A stretch of DNA of 64,000 nt, from positions 124,001 through 188,000 of the forward strand of contig CAJYPV010000032.1 of NCBI GenBank assembly GCA_913776825.1, given 5' to 3'. The first letter of the stretch is position 1; the number at the start of each line of letters is the position of its first letter. Source of the stretch: Burkholderiaceae bacterium. Lineage in GTDB: Bacteria > Pseudomonadota > Gammaproteobacteria > Burkholderiales > Burkholderiaceae_C. The notes below the pieces were generated by a model, which was not told where the DNA came from, did no database searches, and saw only the letters and a list, made by a program, of their open reading frames with translations. This document shows positions 8,296-16,903 of the stretch, piece by piece. The position numbers and the translations under genes are program-made.

Positions 8296-10014
8296 ATGTC
8301 CGCTCCCCGTCTTTCCGCCGATACGCTGGCCCTGCAGCGCCTCTATCACTGGGAGCAGGAAGCGCCGACACGGGTCGCGCTGCGCCAGCCCATGGGCGGC
8401 AGCCGGGTGATGGACTTCAGCTGGGGCGAGCTGGGCGATCAGGTGCGCCGCATGGCCGCGCATCTGAAGACGCTGGGTCTGGAGCAGGGCTGGGAGCCCG
8501 GCGCCAAGGTGGCGATCCTCTCCAAGAACTGCGCCTGGTGGCTGATGAGCGACCTGGCGATCTGGATGGCCGGTTATGTCTCGGTGCCGCTGTATCCGAC
8601 GCTGGCGGCCGACACCGTCGCCCAGATCCTGAGCCACAGCGAGGCCAGGCTGCTGTTCGTCGGCAAGCTGGACGGCTGGGACACGATGAAGGCCGGCGTG
8701 CCGGCCTCGCTGCCCTGCATCAGCTATCCGGTCTCGCCGGAAGAAACCCAGGACGACTACGACACCTGGGACGCGATCTGCTATGGCACCGACCCGCTGG
8801 CCGGCAAGCCGACCCGCAGCGCGGATGAGCTGGCCACGATCATCTACACCTCCGGCACCACCGGCACGCCCAAGGGCGTGATGCACACCTTCGGCAGCTT
8901 CGCGTGGGCGATCCAGTCGGGCCTGAAGCGGGTGCCGCTGCAGGAGGACGACCGCATGCTGTCCTACCTGCCGCTGGCGCATGTGGTGGAGCGGGTGCTG
9001 GTCGAACACGGCTGGCTGCGCACCGGCATGCTGGTGTATTTCGCGGAAAGTCTGGACACCTTCACCGCCGACCTGCAGCGCGCGCGGCCGACGGTGTTCT
9101 TCTCGGTCCCCCGGCTGTGGACCAAATTCCAGCAGGGCGTGCAGGCCAAGGTGCCGCCACGCAAGTACGAACTGCTCACCCGACTGCCGTGGATCGGCGG
9201 CCTGGTGCGCCGCAAGATCCTCAAGGCCCTGGGCCTGGACCAGTGCCGCCTGGCCGCCGGCGGTGCCGCGCCGATGCCGGTGGCGCTGCTGAAGTGGTAT
9301 CGCGACCTGGGTCTGCCGATCAACGAGGGTTACGGCATGACCGAGAACCTGGCGGTCTCCCACATCACCGTGCCGGGCAAGGACCAGACGGGCAGCGTCG
9401 GCCCCGCGTATGACGGCGTGCAGACGCGCCTGGACCCGATCACCGGCGAGCTGCAGATGAAGAGCCCTGCGCTGATGCTGGGCTACTACAAGCAGCCCGA
9501 GCTGACCCAGGACACGCTGACCGCCGACGGCTGGCTGCACACGGGCGACAAGGCGGAGATCTCCGACAAGGGCGCGCTGGCCGGCTGCGTGCGCATCACC
9601 GGTCGGGTGAAGGATCTGTTCAAGACCAGCAAGGGCAAATATGTGTCGCCCGCGCCGATCGAGGACCGCCTCGTCATGAACCCGGCGCTGGAAGCCTGCG
9701 CGGTGACCGGCGCCAATCTGGCGCAGCCGGTCGGCATCGCGATGCTGTCGCCGGATGCGGCACGTCGCGCGGCGCAGCCCGGCACGCGCGAGCAACTGGT
9801 CGCCGAGCTGGAGCGCCACCTGCAAGCGGTCAACGCCAAGCTCGATCCGCATGAGCAGCTCGACTGCCTGGTGGCGGTCAGCGAGCCGTGGACCGTCGAC
9901 AACGGCCTGATCACGCCCACCTTCAAGGTGCGCCGCAACCGCATCGACGAGTTGTACGGCCCCCGCCTGGAGGGCTGGCTGGCGCAGCGCCGCAAGGTCT
10001 TGCTGCTGGACTGA
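8296..10014 (+). CDS. Long-chain acyl-CoA synthetase-like AMP-binding protein
   Basis: A 572-residue member of the ANL superfamily. The P-loop motif YTSGTTGTPKG lies near residue 185, followed by GYGMTE, a DGWLHTGD motif and the GRVKDLFKTSKGKYVSPAPIE hinge segment. Such enzymes activate fatty acids with ATP and load them on CoA. The overall layout fits the long-chain (FadD/FACS) group, but chain-length preference cannot be read from sequence. ATG 8296 is preceded by AAGGAGA at good spacing. An upstream in-frame extension to 8200 has no family similarity. The small DUF1232 gene follows on the same strand after 33 bases. Confidence 0.88.
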   Translation: MSAPRLSADTLALQRLYHWEQEAPTRVALRQPMGGSRVMDFSWGELGDQVRRMAAHLKTLGLEQGWEPGAKVAILSKNCAWWLMSDLAIWMAGYVSVPLYPTLAADTVAQILSHSEARLLFVGKLDGWDTMKAGVPASLPCISYPVSPEETQDDYDTWDAICYGTDPLAGKPTRSADELATIIYTSGTTGTPKGVMHTFGSFAWAIQSGLKRVPLQEDDRMLSYLPLAHVVERVLVEHGWLRTGMLVYFAESLDTFTADLQRARPTVFFSVPRLWTKFQQGVQAKVPPRKYELLTRLPWIGGLVRRKILKALGLDQCRLAAGGAAPMPVALLKWYRDLGLPINEGYGMTENLAVSHITVPGKDQTGSVGPAYDGVQTRLDPITGELQMKSPALMLGYYKQPELTQDTLTADGWLHTGDKAEISDKGALAGCVRITGRVKDLFKTSKGKYVSPAPIEDRLVMNPALEACAVTGANLAQPVGIAMLSPDAARRAAQPGTREQLVAELERHLQAVNAKLDPHEQLDCLVAVSEPWTVDNGLITPTFKVRRNRIDELYGPRLEGWLAQRRKVLLLD

Positions 10015-10047
10015 GCCCGGCGCGGCAATCGGCGGCATGATGGGACG

Positions 10048-10422
10048 ATGAAACGCGGTTCCCTCAAGCGCTGGGCCGCCCTCATCAAGGGCGAGTTGCT
10101 GACCGTCTTCTATGCGGTGCGCGACCGGGAGGCGCCGTGGCCGGCCCGTCTGGTCGCGGTCGCGGTGGCGCTGTATGCGCTCAGCCCGATCGACCTGATC
10201 CCGGATGTGATTCCGCTGCTGGGCTGGCTGGATGACCTGGTGCTGGTGCCGGCCGGCTTCTGGCTGGTGCTGCGCCTGATGCCCGCGCCGGTGATGGCCC
10301 GGGCCCATGCGCGCGCCGCCGTGCAGCGCGACCGCCTGCCGCGCACGCTGCGGTGGATCGCCGCGTTCGCGGCGCTGTGGATGCTGACGCTGGTCGGTGT
10401 GCTGATCTGGTGGCTTCGGTAA
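10048..10422 (+). CDS. DUF1232 (YkvA-like) small membrane protein
   Basis: A 124-residue protein with the DUF1232 hallmark ALSPIDLIPDVIPLLGWLDD around residues 43-62. Hydrophobic segments lie near residues 32-50, 65-82 and 103-122, so it is probably an inner-membrane protein. The function of the family is unknown. It lies 33 bases after the acyl-CoA synthetase gene and may share its transcript. Confidence 0.85.
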   Translation: MKRGSLKRWAALIKGELLTVFYAVRDREAPWPARLVAVAVALYALSPIDLIPDVIPLLGWLDDLVLVPAGFWLVLRLMPAPVMARAHARAAVQRDRLPRTLRWIAAFAALWMLTLVGVLIWWLR

Positions 10423-10550
10423 AGACCGATGGAGGCGAGGCGCTGATTCGCTGATTCGCTGACTCGCTGATTTGCGGCTCGTTGACCGAATATGTGGGCC
10501 TGCGATTCGGTTTGAATCATCAGCCCGATGGCATTATCAGAACCATGCGA

Positions 10551-10592
10551 AAGCGAGTTTCAACCGACCGATTGAAACTCGCTTCATTTTTT
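10551..10592 (+). terminator. Strong Rho-independent terminator
   Basis: A perfect 13-bp stem (10551-10563 with 10572-10584) encloses an 8-base loop and is followed by a run of six T at 10587-10592. On the plus strand this is a textbook intrinsic terminator. It stands 128 bases after the DUF1232 stop, so it may end that transcript or an unannotated small RNA starting in 10423-10550. Confidence 0.9.
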
Positions 10593-10668
10593 GGCCGCGC
10601 TGAATATGCAGCGCGACGCGCATCACGCCATCAGGAGATGCTCAGATCTCCCAACGGCGTCATGAAAC

Positions 10669-10992
10669 TCAACGTCCGGCGACGTTGATCTTGCTGGCGT
10701 CGCCGCCAAAGCGCTGAACCAGCTTGGCGTAATACGGCGAACGGCGCAGTTGCTCATACTTGGCTTGCGCTTGGCTGCGGCGCTGCACGTCGTAGCCGTA
10801 GGTTTCGGTTTGCTCGACGGCGGCCAGGCCGGATTCGCGGTAAATCTCCAGATCGGCCAGCACTTCAGCGCGGCTCACCTGGCTCGGCGTGTTCACCGGC
10901 TGGGTATGGGGATTGTCATTGGCCATGGCGGCGCCCGATGCCAGGGCTGCAGAGGCCAGCAGGGCGACAGCGATGATGTTCTTGGTGCTCAT
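10669..10992 (-). CDS. Secreted DUF4148-family protein
   Basis: A 107-residue protein with a clear signal peptide (MSTKNIIAVALLASAALASG, cleavage near AMA-ND). A mature part of about 80 residues follows, containing SRAEVLADLEIYRESGL, the hallmark of DUF4148. This family is largely confined to Burkholderiales and of unknown, probably periplasmic, role. The start ATG at 10992 has AGGAAAG upstream. An ATG at 11028 would place charged residues before the signal peptide and is rejected. It is convergent with the plus-strand terminator at 10551-10592. Confidence 0.85.
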   Translation of the reverse strand: MSTKNIIAVALLASAALASGAAMANDNPHTQPVNTPSQVSRAEVLADLEIYRESGLAAVEQTETYGYDVQRRSQAQAKYEQLRRSPYYAKLVQRFGGDASKINVAGR

Positions 10993-11358
10993 GATCTTTC
11001 CTTTCGTGGTCACGCCGCAGGGCTTCAAGGGCAGAGGGCGATGAGGTCAAACTCACTTCTGTGGCAGTCGACGCGTCTGATGGAGCGGTCGATGGCTCAA
11101 CGATAAGGGATTAGGGTTCACCCTTAAATCCCGTCCGTTGCAACGGACCGTTGAAAAGATCGGAACAATCGTTTCGACCCACGCCGCCTTTTGTGCGCCA
11201 CCGCACATGAGCGTTGGCGCGACATTCGCGCCGGGTGACAACGGGTTTGTGCGATCAGCATCGAGAAACCACGCGGGACGTGCGGTCCGTGCCCGCGTCG
11301 ATTCAAAAACCGATTCAGGCGTCAGCGAATTCCTGCGCGACGGAGTAGGCTTTCTCGA
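10993..11358. other. Divergent intergenic region between DUF4148 gene and MFS transporter
   Basis: There are 366 bases without a convincing gene. It carries the 5' regions of both divergent genes and a perfect 16-bp palindrome at 11133-11148. The segment 11101-11130 also contains a weaker inverted repeat (AAGGG/CCCTT). Confidence 0.6.
11133..11148. promoter_or_regulatory. Perfect 16-bp palindrome, candidate operator
   Basis: GTCCGTTGCAACGGAC is completely self-complementary, with no spacer. It lies between two divergent genes, 141 bases from the DUF4148 start and 210 bases from the transporter start. Such perfect dyads are commonly bound by LacI-, TetR- or MarR-type repressors. No regulator gene is adjacent, so the binder is unknown. 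Confidence 0.4.
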
Positions 11359-12687
11359 ATGAATGCCTCCATCGATTCCCGTCCTCCCGGTTCACCCGCC
11401 GGGCACTACACCGCGCATGAAAAGCGCAGCCGCATCCTGGCGATCGTCGGCGCGTCCTCCGGCAATCTGGTCGAGTGGTTCGACTTCTACGTCTACGCCT
11501 TCACCTCGATCTATTTCGCCCATGCGTTCTTCCCCAAGGGGGATCCCACCGTTCAACTGCTCAACACGGCCGGGGTTTTCGCGGCGGGTTTCCTGATGCG
11601 CCCGATCGGCGGCTGGCTGTTCGGCCGGATCGCCGACAAGCGCGGCCGCAAGACGGCCATGATGATTTCGGTGCTGATGATGTGCGGCGGCTCGCTGGCC
11701 ATCGCCGCCATGCCGACCTATGAGCAGATCGGCGTGTTCGCCCCGGCGCTGCTGTTGATGGCACGGCTGTTCCAGGGCCTGTCGGTGGGCGGCGAATACG
11801 GCACCAGCGCCACCTACATGAGCGAGATCGCGCTCAAGGGCCAGCGCGGGTTCTATGCCTCTTTCCAGTACGTGACGCTGATCGGCGGCCAGTTGCTGGC
11901 GGTGCTGGTGGTGGCGGTGCTGGAGCAACTGCTCAGCGAGCAGCAGATGCATGACTGGGGCTGGCGCATCCCGTTCGCGGCGGGCGCCTTGACGGCGGTG
12001 GTGGCCTTCTACCTGCGCCGGTCGCTGGCCGAGACCGCCAAGACCGGGCAGCTGCAGCGCAAGGAATCCGGCTCCCTGGCCGAGCTGTTCAAGAAGCACG
12101 GCCGCGCCTTCCTGGTGGTGCTGGGCTTCACCGCGGGCGGCTCGCTGGCCTTCTACACCTACACCACCTACATGCAGAAGTATTTGGTGTTGAGCGTGGG
12201 CCTGGACAAGAAGACCGCCAGCACCGTGATGACCGCCGCCCTGTTCGTCTACATGTGCATGCAGCCGCTGTTCGGCGCGCTGTCGGACCGCATCGGTCGC
12301 CGCACCTCGATGCTGTGGTTCGGCGCGCTCGGCATGCTGTGCACCTGGCCGATCCTGAGCGCGCTCAAGACCGTGGGCAGCCCCTACGCCGCGTTCGGAT
12401 TGATCATCGCGGCGATGGCGATCGTGAGCCTCTACACCTCGATCGGCGGCCTGATCAAGGCCGAGATGTTCCCGCCGGAAGTGCGCGCGCTCGGTGTCGG
12501 CCTGTCCTATGCGATCGGCAATGCGATCTTCGGCGGATCGGCCGAAGTGGTGGCGCTCTCGCTCAAGAGCGGCGGCCATGAAAGCCTGTTCTATGTCTAT
12601 GTGTCGGTGATGTGCGGCATCGCCCTGCTGGTCTGCCTGACCATGCCCGACCTGCGCAAGCACGGCTATTTGAACGACGAGCACTGA
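11359..12687 (+). CDS. MHS-family (KgtP/ProP-like) MFS transporter
   Basis: A 442-residue major facilitator of the metabolite:H+ symporter subfamily. It has the family opening ASSGNLVEWFDFYVYAF, the MFS loop motif GRIADKRGRKTAM after TM2, the GLSVGGEYGTSATY segment in TM4-5, and SDRIGRRTSM in the second half, consistent with twelve membrane helices. Closest by pattern are alpha-ketoglutarate permease-like proteins. The true substrate (a dicarboxylate, proline/betaine or another organic acid) cannot be settled from sequence. It is monocistronic, divergent from the DUF4148 gene and convergent with the SulP gene. Confidence 0.88.
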   Translation: MNASIDSRPPGSPAGHYTAHEKRSRILAIVGASSGNLVEWFDFYVYAFTSIYFAHAFFPKGDPTVQLLNTAGVFAAGFLMRPIGGWLFGRIADKRGRKTAMMISVLMMCGGSLAIAAMPTYEQIGVFAPALLLMARLFQGLSVGGEYGTSATYMSEIALKGQRGFYASFQYVTLIGGQLLAVLVVAVLEQLLSEQQMHDWGWRIPFAAGALTAVVAFYLRRSLAETAKTGQLQRKESGSLAELFKKHGRAFLVVLGFTAGGSLAFYTYTTYMQKYLVLSVGLDKKTASTVMTAALFVYMCMQPLFGALSDRIGRRTSMLWFGALGMLCTWPILSALKTVGSPYAAFGLIIAAMAIVSLYTSIGGLIKAEMFPPEVRALGVGLSYAIGNAIFGGSAEVVALSLKSGGHESLFYVYVSVMCGIALLVCLTMPDLRKHGYLNDEH

Positions 12688-12797
12688 TCGCGCTCGGCCC
12701 GGCGCTGCGGCGCCCGGCCCGGTGGGATCGCGCGCGATGGCAGGCGATCCCACTGGCTGGGAGCTTCCCCAGAGCCGGCGCCGCGTTCAGCGGACGC

Positions 12798-14465
12798 TCA
12801 CGGACCGGCGGGACGACCGCGATCGTCCTGCATGCCCTGGTGGTGGCTCAGGAACAGACGGCCCTGGAACCAGTCGGTCCAGCCGCCGGCCTTGAGGCGG
12901 TCGAGCACCGGCCCCTTCACTTCGCTCAGATCCAGCCGGCGACCTTGACGGGCCAGCGTGTCCTGCAATTCCTTGAGCGCGCTCAGGCCGCTGAAGTCGA
13001 TGCTGTTGACCGGCGACATCTGCAGCAGCACGCGCCGCGTCTGGGGATGGGTGTCGAGATGCGCCTGGACCACGTCCGCCAGGCTGCGGCCGTTCAGGAA
13101 CAGCAGGCTTTCATCGATGCGCAGGCTCAGCACCTCCGGATCGAGCAGCACCTGATAGCGCTCGACGTTGCGGTAGTGCTCGGTGCCGGGGATGCGCCCG
13201 ATCAAGGCCACATGCGGTCGCGCGCTGCGCTGCAACAGCAGCGCGATGGCGCCCAGCACGCCCAGTCCCAGCGCCGCCGTGATGCTCACGCCCAGCACCA
13301 GCAACGTCACCGCCCACATCAGCAGGGCCTCGGTGCGGTCGTACTGCCAGGCATCCCGATACGGGCCGAACTTCAGGCCAGACAAGACCGCCACCATGAT
13401 GCTGGCCGCCAGCACCGGCTTCGGACACCAGGCCAGCACCGGCGACAGGGTCATCAGCGCCAGCCCCATCAGGCCGGCCACGAACACGCCGGTCATGCGG
13501 GTGCGGCTGCCGGCATCGCTCATCAGCACGCTGCGGGAGAAGCTCGCCGCCGAGGGCATGCCCCCGCTCAGCGCCGCCGCGAGGTTGGCGCCGGCCAGTC
13601 CCATCAGTTCCCGCCGCGCATCGACCCGTTGACCGACCCGTCGGGCCAGCGATTCCGCCACCGCCAGGCTGGAGACATAACCCAGCAGCGCGATCAGCGC
13701 CGCGCCGGGCAACAGCGCCGTCCACAGCGCCGGGTCCAGCCGGGGCGGCGTGAAGCTCAGGGCCAGCGGCGGCAGGGTGCCGACGCGCGACAGCCCGGCC
13801 GGATCCCACCACCAGGTCAGCGCGATGGCCGCCAGCAGGACCAGCAGCGGCGCCAGCCGCGCGACCATGCCTTTGGGCAGACGCCGCACCAGCACCAGCG
13901 CGGTCAGCGCCAGCAAGCCGAAGCCGGCGCTCACGCCGCGCCAGTCGAACCCGTGGTGGGCTGCGGATTGCCAGAGCTCCGGCAGCGTGGCTCCCCCCGC
14001 GCTCGACCCCAGCAGCACCGGCAGCTGGCTGGCCGCGATCGCGAGGGTCGCGCCGGTTTCGAAGCCGTGCAGCACCGGCACCGACAGCAGCGCGGCCAGC
14101 GCATGCAGTCGCAGCAGCGCTGCGGCGGCGAGCAGCAGGCCGACTTCCGCCGACAGCACCAGCGCCGCTTCGCTCGGACTCACGCCGGCCGGCGCGAGCT
14201 GCAGGGTCTGCAGGATCATCAGCGCCAGCACGGCGACCGGGCCGATGTTGAGGAACGGGCTGGAGCCCAGCGCTGCATACATCAGCGGCGGCAGCAGGCT
14301 GGCATACAGGCCGACCTGAGGCGGCAGTCCAGCGAGCATGGCGTAGGCCAGGCTCTGAGGGATCAGCAGCACGCTGACGACGATGGCGGCGATCAGATCG
14401 TCGCGCAGGGCGTCGCGCACATACAGGCGGACGGCAGCGGCGGAAACAGGCATGGGCGCGGGCAT
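12798..14465 (-). CDS. SulP-family anion transporter with STAS domain
   Basis: A 555-residue inner-membrane protein of the SLC26/SulP family. The SulP signature begins at RDDLIAAIVVSVLLIPQSLAYA, followed by the QVGLYASLLPPLMYA segment and about ten to twelve further hydrophobic helices to residue 420. The C-terminal 110 residues form a cytoplasmic STAS domain (VNSIDFSGLSALKEL). Substrates of the family include sulfate, bicarbonate and dicarboxylates; no carbonic anhydrase neighbour argues for any of them. ATG 14465 is used; ATG 14453 is an equally possible start, as neither has a strong Shine-Dalgarno. Confidence 0.88.
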   Translation of the reverse strand: MPAPMPVSAAAVRLYVRDALRDDLIAAIVVSVLLIPQSLAYAMLAGLPPQVGLYASLLPPLMYAALGSSPFLNIGPVAVLALMILQTLQLAPAGVSPSEAALVLSAEVGLLLAAAALLRLHALAALLSVPVLHGFETGATLAIAASQLPVLLGSSAGGATLPELWQSAAHHGFDWRGVSAGFGLLALTALVLVRRLPKGMVARLAPLLVLLAAIALTWWWDPAGLSRVGTLPPLALSFTPPRLDPALWTALLPGAALIALLGYVSSLAVAESLARRVGQRVDARRELMGLAGANLAAALSGGMPSAASFSRSVLMSDAGSRTRMTGVFVAGLMGLALMTLSPVLAWCPKPVLAASIMVAVLSGLKFGPYRDAWQYDRTEALLMWAVTLLVLGVSITAALGLGVLGAIALLLQRSARPHVALIGRIPGTEHYRNVERYQVLLDPEVLSLRIDESLLFLNGRSLADVVQAHLDTHPQTRRVLLQMSPVNSIDFSGLSALKELQDTLARQGRRLDLSEVKGPVLDRLKAGGWTDWFQGRLFLSHHQGMQDDRGRPAGP

Positions 14466-14583
14466 GCGCGCCAATGCGGCGCAACGCGAGGCAGTATAGG
14501 TCGGGCCCTGTCGCGGACACGGGCCCGACCGTCATGGATCGCCCCACGCCGACGCCTGCGCCATCGGCCGGCGCGTCGATCGC

Positions 14584-15393
14584 TCAGGCGCTGCGCGGGC
14601 GATGGGCCACGGTCTTGTCGTCGCCGTGGTTTGCCGAGGGCGGACCGGTCAGCGTCAGGTGCAGGCCCACATGCCATTCGGCGCCGCGCTCCAGCGGCTC
14701 CATGGTGGGAATGTCGGCGGTCAGGAACTGCAGCGTGATGCCGGGCCGTCCTTCATGGCGCAGCACGGTGACGCCATGCAGGCCACCCTCGCCGGCGATG
14801 GCCATCTGCCGGCCGTCCATCGTGCTCAACACGGCCGCGCCGCTCCAGCCCATCTGCCGCAGCACCTGGCCGCGGGGCGGGCGCTGCACCGTGGGCTCAT
14901 CCGGATCGAGGCTGATGCGATAGCTGAATTCATCGGGCAGACGGAACTGCCACCCCAGGCGCCGGATCAGCGGGCAGGGTCCCAGGTTGCACATCGACAG
15001 GCTCAGCGACAGCCGACGCGGCGCCAGCGTCAGGCTCTGGCCCAGCTGATAGGCGGAATCGGCCAATGACCGGCTGCAGTGCCGATAGAGCATCGCCACC
15101 CGATCCGCGCTGGCGCTGCTGAGCTGCCACGCCGACTGCGAGGGCGGGGGACCGGTCTCGGGCCAGCCGAACGGGGTCGGGTCCCGATCCAGCAGGCCGA
15201 TCTGACCGGGGGCCTGCACCCGCACATGGCCACCGCCGAAATCGCCTTGTTCGCCGCTTTCCAGCGTCTTGATCCAGTTGCGTCGTCGTCCGTTCTCTCT
15301 GGAACTCAACGAGCAGAGTTGTCCTCCCCGCTGCGGCGAGACCACGGCCCGCCATCCTTCGGCTTCAATCGCCACTTCCATCGCTTGCGTCAC
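14584..15393 (-). CDS. Aldose-1-epimerase-like (galactose mutarotase fold) protein
   Basis: A protein of about 269 residues of uncertain function. It opens with a SPQRGGQLCSLSSREN segment like the N-terminal strand of mutarotase-fold proteins. It has a mid-region NLGPCPLIRRLGWQFRLP that resembles the Asn/His-containing loop of aldose epimerases, but with the usual histidine replaced. It also contains an HVGLHLTL strand near the end. It may be a catalytically altered sugar-binding member. The start is ambiguous: GTG 15393 has AGAGG at proper spacing, and GTG 15399 or ATG 15381 are alternatives. An AT-rich stretch at 15425-15450 upstream probably holds its promoter. Confidence 0.55.
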   Translation of the reverse strand: MTQAMEVAIEAEGWRAVVSPQRGGQLCSLSSRENGRRRNWIKTLESGEQGDFGGGHVRVQAPGQIGLLDRDPTPFGWPETGPPPSQSAWQLSSASADRVAMLYRHCSRSLADSAYQLGQSLTLAPRRLSLSLSMCNLGPCPLIRRLGWQFRLPDEFSYRISLDPDEPTVQRPPRGQVLRQMGWSGAAVLSTMDGRQMAIAGEGGLHGVTVLRHEGRPGITLQFLTADIPTMEPLERGAEWHVGLHLTLTGPPSANHGDDKTVAHRPRSA

Positions 15394-15541
15394 TTGCACC
15401 TCTGTCCAATTCGACGATCGGCCAGTATTTGCAAGTTAATAAAAACGCAAGGTGGGTTGAGGGGGGTGTCGGCCCAGAATCCCTCAAAAAACGAGCGTCT
15501 TGTTCGCGGGGGACGAGGCCGTGACCGGCCTTTGCGAGGCC

Positions 15542-16675
15542 TCAGACGCCGGTGATCAGCGCGGCGACGCGTTCTTCCGACAACCGGATCGGCGCCGCCT
15601 GCGCCGGCAGCAAGGCGACCACCGCATGCTCCTGGCGGCTGCTGTCGCGCATGACCGGCATCTGGCGGGGCTCGCCGGCGGCATTGGTCAGGGCGGACAC
15701 CATCGGCCGATGGGCCTTGTCGCCATTGCGGACCACCAGCCCCACCTCGCCGCTGGCCAGGCGCACCAGGCTGCCGGGCGGGAAGATGCCGAAGGCCTTG
15801 ATCAGCGCCGCCGCCAGCGGACTCTGCGCCGCCATCTGATGCAGTTCGCGGCCGGCCTGCTGGGCGCTCATCGCGGGCCGGTTGGCGCGGCTGCTGAGCC
15901 GCGCGGTGTAGACATCGGCGAAGCGCAGCATCTCGGCCAGTTCGCCGATCTCGGTCAGTCCGATGGGATAGCCCGAGCCATCCGGCACTTCATGGTGATG
16001 CAGCACCGCGTCCAGCCAGTCGGCGTCATAGATGCCGGCCGCTTCCAGCATTTCGACGCTGCGGATCGGATGTTCATGAATCGCCTCGCGCTGCATCGGC
16101 GTGAGCGGCGAGATCTGGGTGGACAGCCGCGCCTGCAGGTCCAGCATGCCCAGGTTCATCGTGAGCGCGGCCTGAAAGGCGCGCCGTTGCTCGTCGTCCG
16201 ACCAGCCCAGATAGCGCGCCGCCGCCTGGCAGGCTGTCGCGGCATGCAGCGAATGGGTCATGCCGTAATGGCTGCTGCCGCCTTCGGTCTGCCGCACCAC
16301 CTGCGACAGCGCCATCTCCGGCGAGCAGTGGATCAGCGACAGCATCAGCTCGGTGGCGCTGTCCAGCGCTTCGGCCATGCGTTCCGGCGCGGCGGTGAGC
16401 GCTTTGCGCACGTCCTGGGTGCCGCGGTCCCATTCGGCGGGCAACCGGGCCAGGCGATCGGCCTGGGTCTCGGTGCGGGCGGGCTTCATCGCCTCGGCCA
16501 GCTCGTTCACATCCACCAGCGCGCCGCGCGCGAACAGGGCCGCCAGTTGGGCCTGGTCGGCAATCACCTGACCCCGGGCGAGCAGCAGCATCCGCTCCGA
16601 ATCCCGCACGCTGAAGGGCAGCGGCTGGCCGAGAGTGATGCGGTTTTTCACCGAGGACAGAGAACAGAAACGCAT
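15542..16675 (-). CDS. HD-GYP-like protein with degenerate HD site
   Basis: A 377-residue protein. The N-terminal 100 residues are unlike any domain I recognise, with a PilZ-like or DUF3391-like position. An HD-GYP domain follows. The HHHEVPDGSGYP motif is present, as are the upstream histidines in THSLHA and HEHPIRS. The metal-binding His-Asp pair expected in AALxHDxG reads AALTMNLGM, so both ligands are missing. HD-GYP proteins normally degrade cyclic di-GMP; this one may bind but not cleave it. The C-terminal tail contains a GEVGLVVRNG strand. It sits alone between a sugar-epimerase-like gene and the OYE gene. Confidence 0.8.
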   Translation of the reverse strand: MRFCSLSSVKNRITLGQPLPFSVRDSERMLLLARGQVIADQAQLAALFARGALVDVNELAEAMKPARTETQADRLARLPAEWDRGTQDVRKALTAAPERMAEALDSATELMLSLIHCSPEMALSQVVRQTEGGSSHYGMTHSLHAATACQAAARYLGWSDDEQRRAFQAALTMNLGMLDLQARLSTQISPLTPMQREAIHEHPIRSVEMLEAAGIYDADWLDAVLHHHEVPDGSGYPIGLTEIGELAEMLRFADVYTARLSSRANRPAMSAQQAGRELHQMAAQSPLAAALIKAFGIFPPGSLVRLASGEVGLVVRNGDKAHRPMVSALTNAAGEPRQMPVMRDSSRQEHAVVALLPAQAAPIRLSEERVAALITGV

Positions 16676-16903
16676 GGGACGCGGGCGACAGGCAAAGGAA
16701 TGCTCGACCCGCGAACGGCGGGCCGCCGACTCTACATCGGCACCCGCGCTCCGATCTGAAGGGCGAGGCGGTGCTCCCCGAGGCAGACGCGGTCCGCGCC
16801 AAGGACGTCACGCTCCGCAGCGCCCGGTCGTGCCGCGCATGTGGTCGCGGGTGGGCCGCCTCAGCGAGCCGCCATGCCGCCGCACCGCGCGGTCAGCGTC
16901 GGT

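Noticed and set aside
10482..10688. Possible 68-residue plus-strand gene
   Set aside because: It would run straight through the strong terminator at 10551-10592 and overlaps the 3' end of the convergent DUF4148 gene. It has no domain.
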